Source: Bactericera cockerelli | Lineage: Eukaryota; Arthropoda; Insecta; Hemiptera; Triozidae | Assembly (NCBI GenBank): GCA_024516035.1 | Contig: CM044957.1 | Location: 24,493,928-24,557,927 of the forward strand | Direction of reading: 5' to 3' | Length of the DNA stretch: 64,000 nucleotides | In this document: positions 1 to 13,127 of the stretch, piece by piece | Layout: each line of letters begins with the position of its first letter | How positions within the stretch are numbered: position 1 is the first letter of the stretch | Position numbers and translations under genes: made by a program | The notes under the pieces: generated by a model | Seen by the model: only the letters and a program-made list of their open reading frames with translations | Told to the model about the DNA's origin: nothing | Databases searched by the model: none

Positions 1-3000
1 CTTTGCTTTTCGTCCACAATAGTTTTTTTAAACAAATAAATCTAAGAAGAAGAATTTAGGCATCATAATACGATGTATTCATTCAACTGAAAGTTAAATA
101 CCTATGACTAAAAGACTGCTTTATTTATTAAATATTAAGGCTGTAAAATTTTTTCGAAAGTAGCGGACGCGTAAACGTGAAGTCTGGATAATTGTGATAC
201 TATACTACTCTTGTGCTTAACACAAATACAACTTAATTACTAAACCAGCACTCATTAGAACATGATTTTAATAAACCATGACAGTACCAGTGTTATCAAT
301 GACACCACATAGTATTTATGTTCCGTAAACTATAGATGAAGAAGAAATAAGAGCAAACTCTCAAGTAAAGGCTCAACCCATGAGGATAAAACAACAAAGA
401 ATCAGAGTGGTGGCTGTGGTGAAATTAAAGTAGACACTTTCATTCACTAGGATGAAACCGTCACAGGGTAAACAGTACATTCCTGTTTTTTTAAAGATAA
501 ACCATAAAAATAATCCAAATTAAGTGACTAGTTGAAATAAACTAAATCTCTCATACTAAAGATCAAAATCTCTCTCTCTTTCATGACTTTTGGCTTGAAA
601 AATATCGAAACAGTAATGGAAAAGTACATAATTTGATGAATATGAGAACTAAACGGAGTACTGAAGTGAACTGTGAGAAGATATTATGATGAGAGAGACA
701 AGGTATGTAAATAGATGACGTCATCAGAAGAACAAGACGTAGTGAAGGATCCAGCGATATTGTCAGAACACCTCCAAGCTAGATCCACTGAACTGAACTG
801 AAGAAACTAACAAATTCTTGGAGTTTATAATGGAGAGCTTACAGTAGATATATTCGGTAGTAATTAGAGACATTAAAGTTGTAACATTAGGTAGATATTT
901 TCTTATAATATATCCATAAATGTTAGTTAGTCAAGGAGACTGAGAGTTTGTGACATCTCACACAAACGCATCACTTTATAATATAAGATGAACACTTCTA
1001 GACAACGGTTTGAGATTATTTTTATTAGTGGCTACCAAACAAGCAAGAGTTTTTCGTTCAGTACCTATATCTATAGTAATTATACATATTTTTAAATTAT
1101 AAAAGTGAGATCAAAAACTGCTCATACTTCAGAGATAGGTTAAATTGAAAGCTGGTAATTAGAGGTAAGCAAATTCCAGATGTTGTAAAATTATTATGGC
1201 TACTGCTGGCAGTTTGATATGAATTTATTCTTCTGATGTGTATGCCAGCATTAAGTAGGTAATTCCTTATTGATTGCTATCTTGCATTAAGTACAAGTGC
1301 AGGTATGGTCATAAGTATTTACCAGATAAAATGATACAGCTGCTATCAGCATAACCATCTAATACAACTTTATTATCAAGTTTTTTATAGACCGGGATCT
1401 GTAGTAGCTAATCTATAAAAGTTCCTTGTAAAAAGTTAAAGATACCTACTCACATGCTTGTGGGTAAGAAGAGACTATGTTGTTTTACCCTGCTGTATCA
1501 TCAGGTGTGTGTGTGTAATGTATGCGTCTGTGTGTGTGTATAATGTATGCGTGTGTCTTTCTGTCACGAAGGCTGGTTACAGCTCCGTTACGCCACAGAG
1601 ATAATAGAAAAAGTCAAGAAACCCCCAAGAATACAGCGAAATGCCCGGATTAATATGACCTCAACTTTTGTTTTCAAGGTGAAAGTTAAGGGATAGTCAT
1701 GTCCATGATCACCTAATCCTGTTTCATAATTCGAGCCTAAATTCCGCCAGTACTAAATAAGAAAAATAGACGTAAAAACAGTATTTTAGGGTCCCGCCGG
1801 TGTGTCTTGAAATAAATTGTAACCTGTAGTCTGAAACTGTTCATAATTTTCTTCAAACAATAATTCGAGAGAATTAATAATACTTTTAAAAAGGTTTCAG
1901 TATTATTTTTATAAGTACCTAGGTATAGAAAGAACAGCAACACCCAGTAGGTGCAAGGCACATCTTGTCCAGCATCCTCACAATATTTAATACATTCCAA
2001 GTGGTACCATTAGTCAATCAGTAAGAAGTCCATGATAAATACGAGCATTCATGTGGTCACTTGAGCCGTGCCAAAGCTCCAAGTAGTGTCACTCTAATCT
2101 TGAATCTTTCCTATGTCTTCCATTAAACATTGGCTGACCCCGACTTAGCCTCCAGTAAATCAACTTGCATAGTATTTATTATAATAAGCAGAGACTCCAC
2201 CGTAGGTACTTACTCACTAACAGAGCACACTACAAAAAGGAAAAGTCAGAACCACAATCAACGTACTCATATTAGGAGTCGTATGCATCTCTTTAGAATA
2301 AAGTATGATGAGGGACTAGAGCCCGGATTATAATCTGTCCAAAATCGCCCTAATATGCTAAAGATTTAATTTCCTTAGAAGCCCACATTTTTTGTATTAG
2401 CTTAGGGAAAGTGTTGCTTTGTAAACTGTATATTGATTCTAAATGAAACAATTTATCTTATCTAATCTTATCTTAATCACTGCGTTACCATACCACCTAA
2501 TTTGTTAGTATCTGACAAGTCTCTTACAATAGATTTAATGATACCAAAAAGCCAAACATTCTCTACAATTTAATATACGGCAAAATAACCTCTCAAGAGC
2601 ACAAGAAATGAACAAGACACTTGGCTGCAGATTATAAGAAGGGGGGTTATTTACATAAGTCCGGTAAACATGTCCCAACTTGAGAACACGACGCCCACTC
2701 TAAGTTTCTACCAGGGAATGAAGCATGAAGCTCTAGACTAGATCAACTTGGCAGTGTAAGATCCAGTGAACTGCACAAGATAGGATGTTCAGACCCTATG
2801 ACTCCAACCAGGTCCTCACCAGAGCGCCGGATCATAGCATCCGTCTATAAAATATAATACGTAGGTATTTCTATGTTTTTTATGAGAATGTACCAAGTAT
2901 GTACAAGATAAAAACCGAGAGCACTTGCAATTTAATATAATAACATCCCCAAAATAATATTATGTGCAAATATTTGGTAGCAGTTAATAACAGGTACTAT

Positions 3001-3371
3001 GATTAGTTCGATATAATATTATTTACTCCACTGCAGTCTCAATTTGAAGCAATTAATGAACATGAACTGCATATCAGTCTATCATATATCAGAGGATAGA
3101 TACACCATCAATGTCCTGTCCCCGTGAGGTGCCCGGGGAAAGGTACAAACAATTTTTTTAACCAGCCTAGCCAGCTGGTCAATTTCACAGATAAAGAAAC
3201 CAAAAGTCCCCACGATTTTTGGTCCCGCATCAAATTTAGATACTTTGGGTCAGGATGTGTTGAAATAGTTGTGTTAACATTTCTCTAAAATGATGAAAGA
3301 GACACACACTGAAACTATTACCTGGAGACCATCAGAACAATTCGGCGTAGCTCACGTCGGTGTCGCTACAA
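1..3371. other. Gene-free AT-rich stretch
   Basis: I see no convincing coding exon here. There is an imperfect TG/GT microsatellite at about 1506-1556. A short minus-strand remnant at about 1562-1604 resembles the head of the tRNA-related SINE found complete at 6830-7117 and 30303-30555. The open frames present are short, AT-driven and match no protein I recognise. Confidence 0.6.
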
Positions 3372-3375
3372 CAGC

Positions 3376-4084
3376 AAAAAAAACACTGCCAATTATGGAC
3401 ACAATACTTCCTCGTGATTGTTTTACATTGTAAACACGTGCCAATTTTGAGAATTTATAGAAAATTACTTGTATCTCTAAAACGGTTCAACCGATTTTCT
3501 TCAAATTTGTTTTATATGGTAGAATATTGTTTTTTCTACATTCTTGATTCTACAAAAAATTCTGTATCGGCAAGTCGTGGTACTTATTTTTTGACTTCTT
3601 TGTCCAAAATTTCGGATTTTCTTAAATATCAGAGTCAAATTATAATTAATTTAAATATAAATATAAAAAGCCTATGTAAAATAATAATATGCATAAGCAT
3701 ACAAAACTTCATCAAAATCGGGTGTACCGTTCACGAGATATCAGCGTTTAAGTAAAAAGTTAGTGGTCAGGCGCATGGTCTCTTTCACCAAGAACCGCTA
3801 GTACGAATTCGACGAATTTAAAATGGGACCATCTACAGAATGTCTCCTAGATGTTTGCAAAATTTCATCAAAATCGGTCGAATAGTTTCCGAGATTTGCG
3901 CGTTACAAGGAATCGTTTTAACAGACCGACAGACGGACACAAAACCAAATTTGCTCAGGAGGTTATGAAACGTCCAGAAATATGAAAAAAATTGAAATCG
4001 GAGCAAAAAAATATTTTTTTTTACAAAAACGAACACAATACTTCCGATTTCTAATATTAGAAATTTCTCGGAAGTAATACAATA
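3376..4084 (+). repeat. Dispersed repeat family R1, near full length
   Basis: This copy starts with CACTGCCAATTATGGACAC and ends at a short inverted repeat containing CTAATATTAG flanked by CTTCCGA and TCGGAAG. The same sequence recurs at 13128-13660 (minus), 15906-16140, 18830-18975 (minus), 29950-30178 (minus), 39748-40330, 53010-53772 and 58434-59128. It has no coding capacity: open frames inside are short and differ between copies. The 13-bp motif ACACAATACTTCC occurs near both ends in direct orientation. I cannot assign it to a named superfamily; a non-autonomous DNA element is the likeliest reading. Confidence 0.7.
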
Positions 4085-4129
4085 TCTGTCCAAATCTTGA
4101 CCTTCCCAGCTATAACGCATTTCTCTAAT

Positions 4130-6828
4130 GTTCTAAGACTGTTAAATCTTTTACGTCTCTACAATACTTGTTTTAAAGACATTTAATTGTTTGTAATATT
4201 AGTCTGACTATCACTCCCGGATTATCTAAAAACCAGGCCTTTACAACATCAACTATAACCACACTATAAATAAAATGATATCTTGAAATAAAATCAAATC
4301 TTAAAAGTATTTTTGGGTTTATAGACCAATACGTCCGTCGATATTTATCTTAATAATAATATTATGAATCTCTTCGTAGAGAAAGGGCGGGATGAGGTTG
4401 TGTCAGTGTCATTATTTTAACTCGATAGGACATTATGCGTTCCACCGGAGAGCTGCATAATGAGGCAGTTTAGAATTGCATAAATTCCTATGAAATACAG
4501 TGTAAATAGTTTTATAATTTACATTCATTACATATTGCTTCTCATCTTCTGAAATTGTAATGATTGAAGCGATGAATTCACTAACTTATTATTCTCAAGA
4601 CAGGATTCATCATGAAATGTCACTTCTCTTACAGGTAATGAGCTAATGAGATACACTAATCTGAAAATGTGATGTGTGTTAAGTAAAGAGAAACATGCTG
4701 ATATTTTGACAATAAATTGAGTGGTAGTATAGAAATATACAGAGGTATTAAAACAAACGAGTATTACGTATGCAGATACACTGTTGACGCAAGATGGTTG
4801 CCAAAACCATCTCCTAATGAGAATCTTCACTAGAGGGTGTGCCATTGTAAACGATGGCTATAAGCATAAATAAGTTGGTAGTAAAAAAAATCTCCGAACT
4901 ATAAGCACTATCTACATAAGAGTAGGTTAATTAATAATTGACAAAGACCCCATTATGTTCATCTGTATCAATTTTGCTTGAAAACAGCTAAATCTATTTC
5001 TATATCTCCTCAGAAATTTGCACAAGCTGAGGACATAATATTAAGAAATGTTATCTTGTACAAATAAAAAGAACCAATTCAATTCAATTTCTTTGATCAA
5101 TACTACTTCTTCGTCTGTGACAATTTGTCTGCTCCTCTCTATCTCTCACATAAAGATCTCTTGATATTTTAGAAGTCAATAGTAATGTGTGGATATTAAT
5201 CCTGCCCCAGCCCTATGCCGTGGCTGTGCCCAGAGCTCCGGGCATTGTAGAGAACAAACTTGGCCCAGAGCTGAACACAGCCAGACTCAGCACTCAGTGG
5301 CGGGGCTCGAATGGGCAGGACTTAGGCTCGTATGCAGAGACGATTTTGTAATCCCTATAGGGTTCACTGTAGGGTGGTCTCGAGCTTGCTATAGGGAATA
5401 CTTCGACCTTGACAGTTAGTTATTAAAGAAACATCTGATTGCACATGCGCACAGACGCTTTAAACAAACGTCTCTGAATAACAAAATCAGCTGAAGGGAC
5501 AAATGACCCAGGCATCCCTACAGTGAGGACTCTGCATACCACCCTAATACTTCGTAATGTTGTGAGTAATGAGTGCCTACTTGAAACATAAAGTAAGGAG
5601 GAGTACTGATGGTAGAGGTCATAATTATTATAAATCCATTGAGCTCATTTATCGCTGGTCACCGATTGACTTGAAAAACTCATCAGTTATTATTTTAAAA
5701 AAATCATAATTTTCATAATACCTAATCCAAATTCTCGGATTTCGACAGTCGTTTCTTTACCAAACAAGTTTTTCTACTCGTCCAGCATTGTGGATTCTCC
5801 ATGTACCTACAACTTATGTAGCTCAAAACAATGTGAAAGAAAATGTCTATACATATAATACCATGTTCTATCGCTAGGCACTGCAGGCAGGCCAAGTCCT
5901 GAAGCCATGAATGAAACATGTCGGTATCACGCCAGGCACAGACCAGAGACTGCTAGCTAGTCCTCCACTGGGTCTCTAACTCGCTACAGCATTCCATCGC
6001 GTACAACCACAGGAACACCTGTATTAGCTATACACTATGCAGTGCTCAAAGTTGAGAATAAAGCGAGACTTGAGACCGGATGGCTCAAACACAAGTACCT
6101 CTAAGTGAAGAAGTTGGAATTCTAAGCTAATATACAGAGTGGTCTTGTAGCAATACAAAAATTAATTTACGATAAAATGAAATTTTATTGAAAATATGAG
6201 GTTGAACCTTTAATCAGTCTAAGTTATTTTCTTCTTGTTCTTCAACTGCACTCACTTTTATGGCAGAGACATTCAGAGGGTGGAGGATTTTTCAAGAGAG
6301 AGATCATTTGTTTGTTCATAATAAATATTACAAAATATATCTCCTTAGCTTAAGGAATAACTAAATTCTGAGGGCATGAATTCGTAGAGAGCATTATTTA
6401 TATCTATCATGACTTCATAATAACTGATATAGTCTAACAACTGAAGCATCATCGAACTATTTAGTGTTTCAAGAAGTTATTTGCTGTTATCCTGACACAA
6501 GGAGCAAACTTTATGAAAAATTCATCTATTCAATAATAATATTTAAGTATTTTTAGAAATACCTATTGGCATAAGTGATATTACATGATGCAGTAGTCAG
6601 TGAGTCAATCAACTAAAATACAAAGTGAAATTAATACAAAACTTGACCAAGGGTAGTGGTAATGCTTACGACAATCTCTTTCGTCTGTAGATCTTTAAAA
6701 TAATAAAAATCTGTCATGAAATTTAATAATACCAAAATGCGACCTTTCCTTTAAGCTGAACCTACTGCTTTCACTAAATAAAGGTGTGTTGTGATTTTAT
6801 TTTCTTCTGACCTGTTTGCAGGGTTTTA
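4130..6828. other. No gene seen; AT-rich with one GC-richer patch
   Basis: Nothing coding is supported. The patch at about 5190-5560 is GC-richer than its surroundings and has a 76-codon open frame, but the product resembles nothing I know, and the patch holds mirrored fragments of similar wording (for example CCCTATAG versions on either side), so it looks like repeat debris. Confidence 0.5.
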
Positions 6829-6829
6829 A

Positions 6830-7117
6830 GTGAAACCCTTACAATTAACACTACGACCTGAGTAGATCTATTGTGACCAGTTGATTCTATTTGGTTTTAA
6901 AGTCCTGATTAGAGATAGATAAGTCAGGACGGGGATTTTACCCTCCATTCACTGGGAATCGTACCAGCTACCAACATTAACCTAACCCAGCCTGGGTACA
7001 GCCAGAAATTTCAACCTCTCGGAGGGAACAGAATTTTCTTCGAAACTTCTGCCCGAATCGGAAATCGAATCTCGAGACTACGGGCAGTAGTCACAACCGT
7101 TACGCCACGGAGGCTGG
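6830..7117 (-). repeat. tRNA-related SINE (family C)
   Basis: Read on the minus strand it begins GCCTCCGTGGCGTAACGG, a tRNA A-box-like start, followed about 40 bases later by a B-box-like GATTCGATTTCCGA. The body contains CCCAGGCTGGGTTAGGTTA and GGGTAAAATCCCCGTCC. A plus-strand relative with the same head and body lies at 30303-30555. The body is shared with the 5S-headed SINEs at 35122-35372 and near 61 kb. Confidence 0.8.
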
Positions 7118-8161
7118 CTGTGTTGTGAAAAGATACGACAAATTTCATCCGATTATGGTAGGTATTATGTTAAATAGCATTTTTTGGGAGAATTTAATCA
7201 ATGAATATGACTCATTAATTTATTAAATTTAAAAATAAATATAACAGTAAATCTTTCCTTTGGTGGGATACAAACTCGTGCAGCTTGGCACTTAACCACC
7301 ACTTTAAATTCCATTCGAATTTACTAACCATCAAAAGTATTTTGCTCAGCTTGCGTGGCTACTGGCTACAACAACAAGAACACTGAGCAGTGGGAACAAG
7401 CTCAAAATAAAGTTCATGAAATCGGAATCACCCAGTACGGATTTTAATAGACTGAAGCTAATTGCAATCACGTTTTGAAGTCCTATAAACAATCTAGTGT
7501 GCACCACTATTATAATTTGCAGCCCATCTGATCTCACATGTACAGGATTTACAATTTATACTCCTTTTAATTAACGGCCACGAGTTTAATATAAAAAGTC
7601 AATTATCATAAATTTCATGTACAGAGAGGGATGGAACGAAAACACAAGCACAGAAGAAAAGCTTTATTTATGGAACCAGAAACCAGATAGTTGCTAACAT
7701 TAAAGCTGACCGCCACAGGGTTATCTGCATCTTTCTCTTCTATCTCTCCTTGCAACTCTCCTTTCATTATGTATCTGTGATCTATATAGCAACATCGCTT
7801 CCCCAGCCAAACTCTCTTAGCTCTTTTAATCTCTTTTTATAAAAATCTCAAATGGCACAATGCGTTCTAAGGATAAAATACTATGCATATCTATCTGTTC
7901 TTTGTCCAAAGCCCAAATGGTAACAGAGAATGCGGAAAATTGATCAAGCAACCTGAGAAAATTAGTTTATTTTTTCTGCAGAAAGGCATGGTTGGATACC
8001 ATTACGGCTGTGTCTTATTATAATATAGAGTGGTGGGAGTCCTATAAGAAAAGTCCCAATTATATCACCGACATTCTATTAGATCTATTGTGACTATGTC
8101 TCTCTATAGATCTTTTGTATGCAAATGAGGTCAGGTTATAGATGAAAAATCAGTACACCCT
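7118..8161. other. No gene seen
   Basis: AT-rich sequence with no exon-like open frame flanked by splice signals and no recognisable repeat other than the SINE to its left. Confidence 0.5.
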
Positions 8162-8515
8162 CTCTCTTGTCCGAATAGTGCTGGGAGATATTTTCGTCAT
8201 ACGGAGGTGAACAACATCATCAAGCGAGCTCTTGTGAACATTGACGTACACACGGGCCTTGATTGCACTGATGGTAAACGTCCCGATGGTGTCACCATTG
8301 TACCATGGACCAGAGGACAGAGCTTACTTTGGGATTTTAAGTGTACTCACACATTGGCAGACAGGCAGGTTGAAATCACAAAAGAGAAATCAGGAGCTGC
8401 CGCCGAATTTGACAGCCAAAGAAAGCATGCCAAGTACAGCAGAATAAAATCAAGAGTCTTGATGTGTGTTGCTGTAGCAGTAGAATATTTTGCGAAGAAG
8501 GAAAACGCTGGATGA
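8162..8515 (+). pseudogene. Retroelement-derived coding fragment with PD-(D/E)XK-like motifs
   Basis: The open frame runs from about 8162 (no initiator needed) to a stop at 8513-8515 and encodes about 117 residues. It reads CPNSAGRYFRHTEVNN near its start, then DGKRPDG, PWTRG, LLWDFKC and SGAAAEF. This succession is one I know from C-terminal parts of reverse-transcriptase-bearing proteins common in invertebrate genomes. The spaced PD and DFK residues resemble a restriction-like endonuclease core, which is an inference. No reverse transcriptase is readable upstream, so this is a relic rather than a working element. The frame is intact despite this, which may be chance or youth. Confidence 0.55.
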
Positions 8516-10310
8516 AAGAAATTGGAAAAAGATTTAAAAAAAACCTGGAAACTCCAGGGCGAGTGAATTTTTAAGACAGCACATCAGCATTGCCATTCAA
8601 AGAGGCAATGCTGGAAGCATAGTTTCAGTGCTTCCAATGTATATGTAGGTATAGGTAATAAATATATGTATATATTATCTTTGTTATGACTATGTCTTAA
8701 GTGAAATTAAAATTTAGTCCGGTTGCGATAATATATGTATAAGGGCAAAAAGTCCGTATATTTTGTTACGTCCGCGCCCCTGATACTGAAAATATAACAA
8801 AATTTAGACAATTTTGAAGCTATTAACTTTTTCAAAATCTTCTTTCACCAATTTTCTGTGGATTGTGAAGTGATAAATATTATTTTGTAGTGTGGTCTAT
8901 ACTGATAGGGAGAAGAGTGAACACCCTGTTACTGATAGTCACCCTCCAGAAATGTGCATGAAATTGAGAACAACCACAACACATGAAGCCATACTGATGT
9001 CATCAGAATGAATACATTAAAAAATGACTTCTCCGTATTTTCAGAGGCTCTGGATCAAGATTATGGTGTAAAGCAGTAGGATTAAGGGAAGAGAAAAGAA
9101 ATAAAATCAGACAGGTCACCCACCAAACATAATTATATTGGTAGCATGTCTCGAGCATCTAGCAGGTAGCTCCACTTCTTTGTTATCCAACTCAAGGTTT
9201 TGGTTTTATTATACCGAACTCACACACAAAACTTAATGGTGCGTCGTAATTCCATCCTTAGGTTTCACCAGTGGCGTGTAAAGAAAATCTAGAGGAGAGA
9301 GATTTCTACAGACACTGTGACTAATCTAGAAATGTTTAGTTAGCTGATTATCAAATTGAATTAATCTTTTTTTTTACTCCAGAAAATCTCAAGTTAAAGG
9401 CATAGCTCATTGATAACATCTAGATACTCAAAATTGAGCGACTGGAAAAGACGAGTACCTATCTGGAGTAACACAATACAGTGCCCCATGAGGTCCGGCA
9501 CTGGAGGGCTCCATATCGTGACTTCTAGATTTCTGAGAGAAATACCTCTGATTCTGTGCTGCTGGTAGATGGATTGGTATAATCCATAGTACATACTATA
9601 GTATACGTTTCTTTGGTATTCAAAAAATAAATAATTATTTTAATGGGTAACCGTAACCTATGGAAAGGGTTCACTCATGGGTCTATCTAATCTAGAGTCT
9701 TCTGAAGAAGCTCTTGGTTGTCCATCTCAAGATATTCGATACCCTCCTGCCCTTCTCTCTTTGGTGAGATGCGAAGTGTAGGGTTGATTGAAATCAAGAC
9801 TATGACTACCTATAATATATAACAGTGCCATGGTACTAATACCAACTGATGTTAAGGTGTAACTTTCTTTCCTTTCGTCTTTGATGAGAATTATAAATTG
9901 TACACCACCTATATGAAATTGTAATTGGAATTTTATATCTAGACCACCTTCAATGAACTCAAATCTCTCAATTGTTCAATGATTAGGTATTGGATACAAA
10001 ATGTAAGCTCTTACTACTTACAATATTATCTCTTAGCTACTACCTACAAATTATGGTTCCTAATGATACTGATACATAAAAATTTAATTATAATCTAATT
10101 AATGTTAAATTAGCTAATTTTTTGATGATGTACTAAATTAACAAAAATTAAGTACCTCATGTTAATTATGTTCTGTGTAAAACTGTTGACAGATGCATGT
10201 TTGTATTATACGAGGCACTTTATTGTACTCTTCTTACTCGTATATTATAATTATTATGGGAGTTTCCTTTCATGAAGATTATAATATTCCACATGAAATG
10301 CAGGACACAT
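8516..10310. other. No gene seen
   Basis: AT-rich intergenic sequence. Short open frames occur on both strands but show neither splice context nor protein similarity that I can recognise. Confidence 0.5.
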
Positions 10311-11005
10311 GTAAATTCCCCCGGTTTTTTGAAAGGTTCGTATTTCCGGTTGTAAATTCCCCCGGTAAAATATTTGATTACCTGAGGGTTTCATGATAAA
10401 TTCCCCCGATTCTGTACGTACAGGTATAAAATTGTATATTGTAGGTATGTAGGCAATCTTTTTTTCCTTATAGGTATAGCCTTCAATTAATGAACCGAGG
10501 CATGGCCTACATTGTATTTTACCTAACCCTACTATAAACCCAAGGCATGGCCTTCATTGTATTTTACCTAACCCTGCTATAAACCCAAGGCATGGCCTTC
10601 ATTGTATTTTACCTAACCCTACTATAAACCCAAGGCATGGCCTTCATTGTATTTTACCTAACCCTACTATAAACCCAAGGCATGGCCTTCATTGTATTTT
10701 ACCTAACCCTACTATAAACCTAAGGCATGGCCTTCGTAGTATTTTACCTAACCCTACTATAAACCCAAGGCATGGCCTTCATTGTATTTTACCTAACCCT
10801 ACTATACACCCAAGGCATATCGAAACTTGATTACAAATATTCAATAAACTGACATTTTTGTTATTTTCTGTAGGTTGACCATCGGGGGAATTTACATTAT
10901 ACCTTTTTTTTTGCAATCGGGGGAATTTTCATGTACCTTTTTAAGTCCCAAATTTGCAATCGGGGGAATTTGTATGAAAGCGGGGGAATTTACAATCGCC
11001 CGAAA
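10311..11005. repeat. Structured repeat: minisatellite framed by inverted G5-motif clusters
   Basis: Three copies of AAATTCCCCCG lie on the left (about 10313, 10353, 10398). Four copies of the reverse orientation, CGGGGGAATTT, lie on the right (about 10883, 10917, 10960, 10981). Between them sits a 45-bp tandem array. The symmetric arrangement suggests one element whose ends carry clustered protein-binding-like subterminal motifs. No open frame is associated with it. Confidence 0.55.
10496..10815. repeat. 45-bp tandem array, about 7 copies
   Basis: The unit includes AAGGCATGGCCTTCATTG and ACCTAACCCTACTATAAACC. Copies are nearly identical, with the first and last more diverged. A single diverged unit recurs at about 25744-25792, downstream of the Di-Ras gene, so the monomer also exists outside arrays. 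Confidence 0.9.
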
Positions 11006-12293
11006 TGCAAGGTTAATTACAGGTATCATGCAGTAATTGCCCATCAGTTTTGCAGTAGCGACATTAACTTCCGTATGAAATGCCTAATTATAATAATTTC
11101 TGATGTTTTGAATAATTCATCTAGGGCTACTGCATACAGAACGGGAAACACTTTTAATTATTTCAATGTTTATTCTTGGAGTTTTCATAAGCTCAACAAA
11201 TGTTCGCCTGAAAATGATGACGGCCATTGTATTTACTTCCCAATTTGAGGAAAGTGACGGTAGCATTATTATTGTTTACAGAGAGGCTGGCATCATGGTG
11301 TTTCCTATCTCATTGTGTTTCTTTCATCACATCTTCAGAATTTGTTTTTTTTTACAGGAATGAGTTCATAAAAATTGAATAACACCTTTTTAAATTGTAT
11401 ACAATATGGTATACATGTTTATGATATTCAATCGCACATTAGCTATTCAAAATACACTAGTACCTACACAGTTCTTTATAAATTTAATGTTGAAGGTATA
11501 AGAAAATTTGGCAATGCTGGAGAAAGCTTTGTTGTGTGTCATATTTTTAGGTAGGTGCTGAAACTTTCCAGCAAAAAAAAAAAAAAAAAAAAAATCGAGT
11601 GGTTTTTATTTCTTTTAGTATTTTTTTTTTTTTAGTTTGGTTTTTTTTTTTAAAGGTCGAAATAGTATAGGTATTTTTTAATTTTTGACGAAACACCTTA
11701 ATAGCTGTTAACAATGCTATATTTAAGATAGTAGTGTGAGGTAACGGTAGTAAGGTGAAAAAGAAAAACATTAATTCGTTATTCATTAGAGAGGTACCAA
11801 AGCCTTCATTAGTCAATTAATCCAGGATATTAGAGTGACCCTGTAATATGTATTTTGAACAAATCACCAAAATATTATTGAAGACAGTGTACACTCTCGC
11901 AGCAACCTCACCACAGATACCGTCATTATCGTCAGTTGGAGATCTAGATGAAGATTCTAGTCATGTAGGAGGAGTAGAAGGTAAATAATCCTTCCATATT
12001 ATTGTATTATCATATCGAAGAAAAAATCCATACAAAGTTAAACTGAACTTAATGGAGTTGACCACAAGTCTAAGATGATCTTTGCTCTGTTAATCTACTT
12101 CTCTCTGTAATGCTTAGAAATCGATTGAGTACTAAGGTAAGTCTACTTAAACATATAAACCAAAACATTCCACAACTATAGCATAATAAATATTAAACTC
12201 TTAGACCAGGATGGAAAGAAAACATGCACATTATTCAAGAGATTCGTAGGTTACCAGTAGAAGCATGCAAGTGATTTGAGGCTCAAGTCTCAC
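11006..12293. other. No certain gene; poly-A/T tract and one weak exon candidate
   Basis: A long A tract sits at about 11573-11594 and T tracts follow. At about 11892-11980, plus strand, a stretch richer in GC than its surroundings is open in one frame and ends AGAAG followed by GTAAAT, a possible donor. I cannot tie it to a protein, so I do not call it as a gene. Confidence 0.4.
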
Positions 12294-12918
12294 CTGTGGT
12301 CTCTGAGATGATCCTGTCGCCTGAAAGCTTTGCCGCAGATATCGCAAGAGTAAGGCCTCTCATCGGTGTGGGTTCTCTCATGGATGAGGAGGTTGTACGA
12401 CTTGGTGAACTGTCTGTTGCAGAACTTGCAGATAAACTGTTTCTTAGGCGGGAGGCGCGGCCCGGTGCACGGAGTAGTCTTCTGTCCAGGTGGGAGTGGG
12501 CGGATGAGGTGCCAGGGAACAGACTGGAAGAGCCGCCAGGAAACGGGAAGCTTGAGGAGGAGGAAGGATTAGATCCAGGTGGGAACAGGTTAGAGCCGTA
12601 TGGGGAGGACGCGCTGGGCATCGCGTCCAGCAAGGCATGCGGCGCTGCAGGATGCGGCAGCAGCATGGCAGCAGCCGCCGCATGTGCCGCCGCCACGCAG
12701 GCTGCTTCCTCCCGCAGCGCCAACTCCTTGCGCTTGTCTGCCATCATGGCCATGATGTCGTCTCCTTGGTACATGTGGATTGTTCGGGTGGGGACCACAG
12801 GAACAAAGGCAGACGTCTCCCGGTGGAGGTTCAGGTGGTAGGGGGAGCTAGATAGCTGCAGAGACCTGTCATCCCGGGATGTGGCGGGTCCTGCCTCATC
12901 TCCTCCACTGCTAGGCAT
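12294..12918 (-). CDS. Odd-skipped family zinc-finger transcription factor, coding exon (frame-broken)
   Basis: The minus-strand exon is bounded by an acceptor (TTTCAG before ATGCCTAGC, exon start 12918) and a donor (CACAG then GTGAGA, exon end 12294). The 5' two thirds encode a Ser/Ala/Pro-rich region containing [16 protein letters not shown], a signature of odd/bowl/sob proteins. The 3' part encodes two C2H2 fingers: [20 protein letters not shown], then a CDICGKAF finger with [10 protein letters not shown] cut by the donor in phase 2, as expected for the family. These proteins are DNA-binding regulators of segmentation, leg joints and gut. The two parts lie in different frames. The finger frame is open only below a TAA at 12569-12571, so the change falls between there and about 12440. 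An indel error, a short unrecognised intron or true damage would each explain it. The remaining fingers must lie in an exon I cannot find to the left in this window. Which family member it is cannot be decided. Confidence 0.8.
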
Positions 12919-13127
12919 CTGAAACACAACAACCAGCTCATTATCTTATTCACTTCTTCCACAATCCTAATTGAGGTTCTGCACCACAAGGAATACTGAA
13001 AGATGCGAACATACATCTTTACTAAGTTCTGTAGAGAGACAGAATTTATTTATTTTAATGAACAAATGATACTGCTCTTTTACAGAGTTGTAAAACACAG
13101 TACACCATTCAATACTTGTAGTACATT

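Noticed and set aside
5189..5419. A 76-codon gene in a GC-richer patch
   Set aside because: No recognisable domain and internally mirrored repeat words; its start is not an ATG in good context.
12296..12841. A 181-codon plus-strand gene
   Set aside because: It is antisense to the odd-family exon; GC-rich low-complexity coding sequence keeps the opposite frame open.
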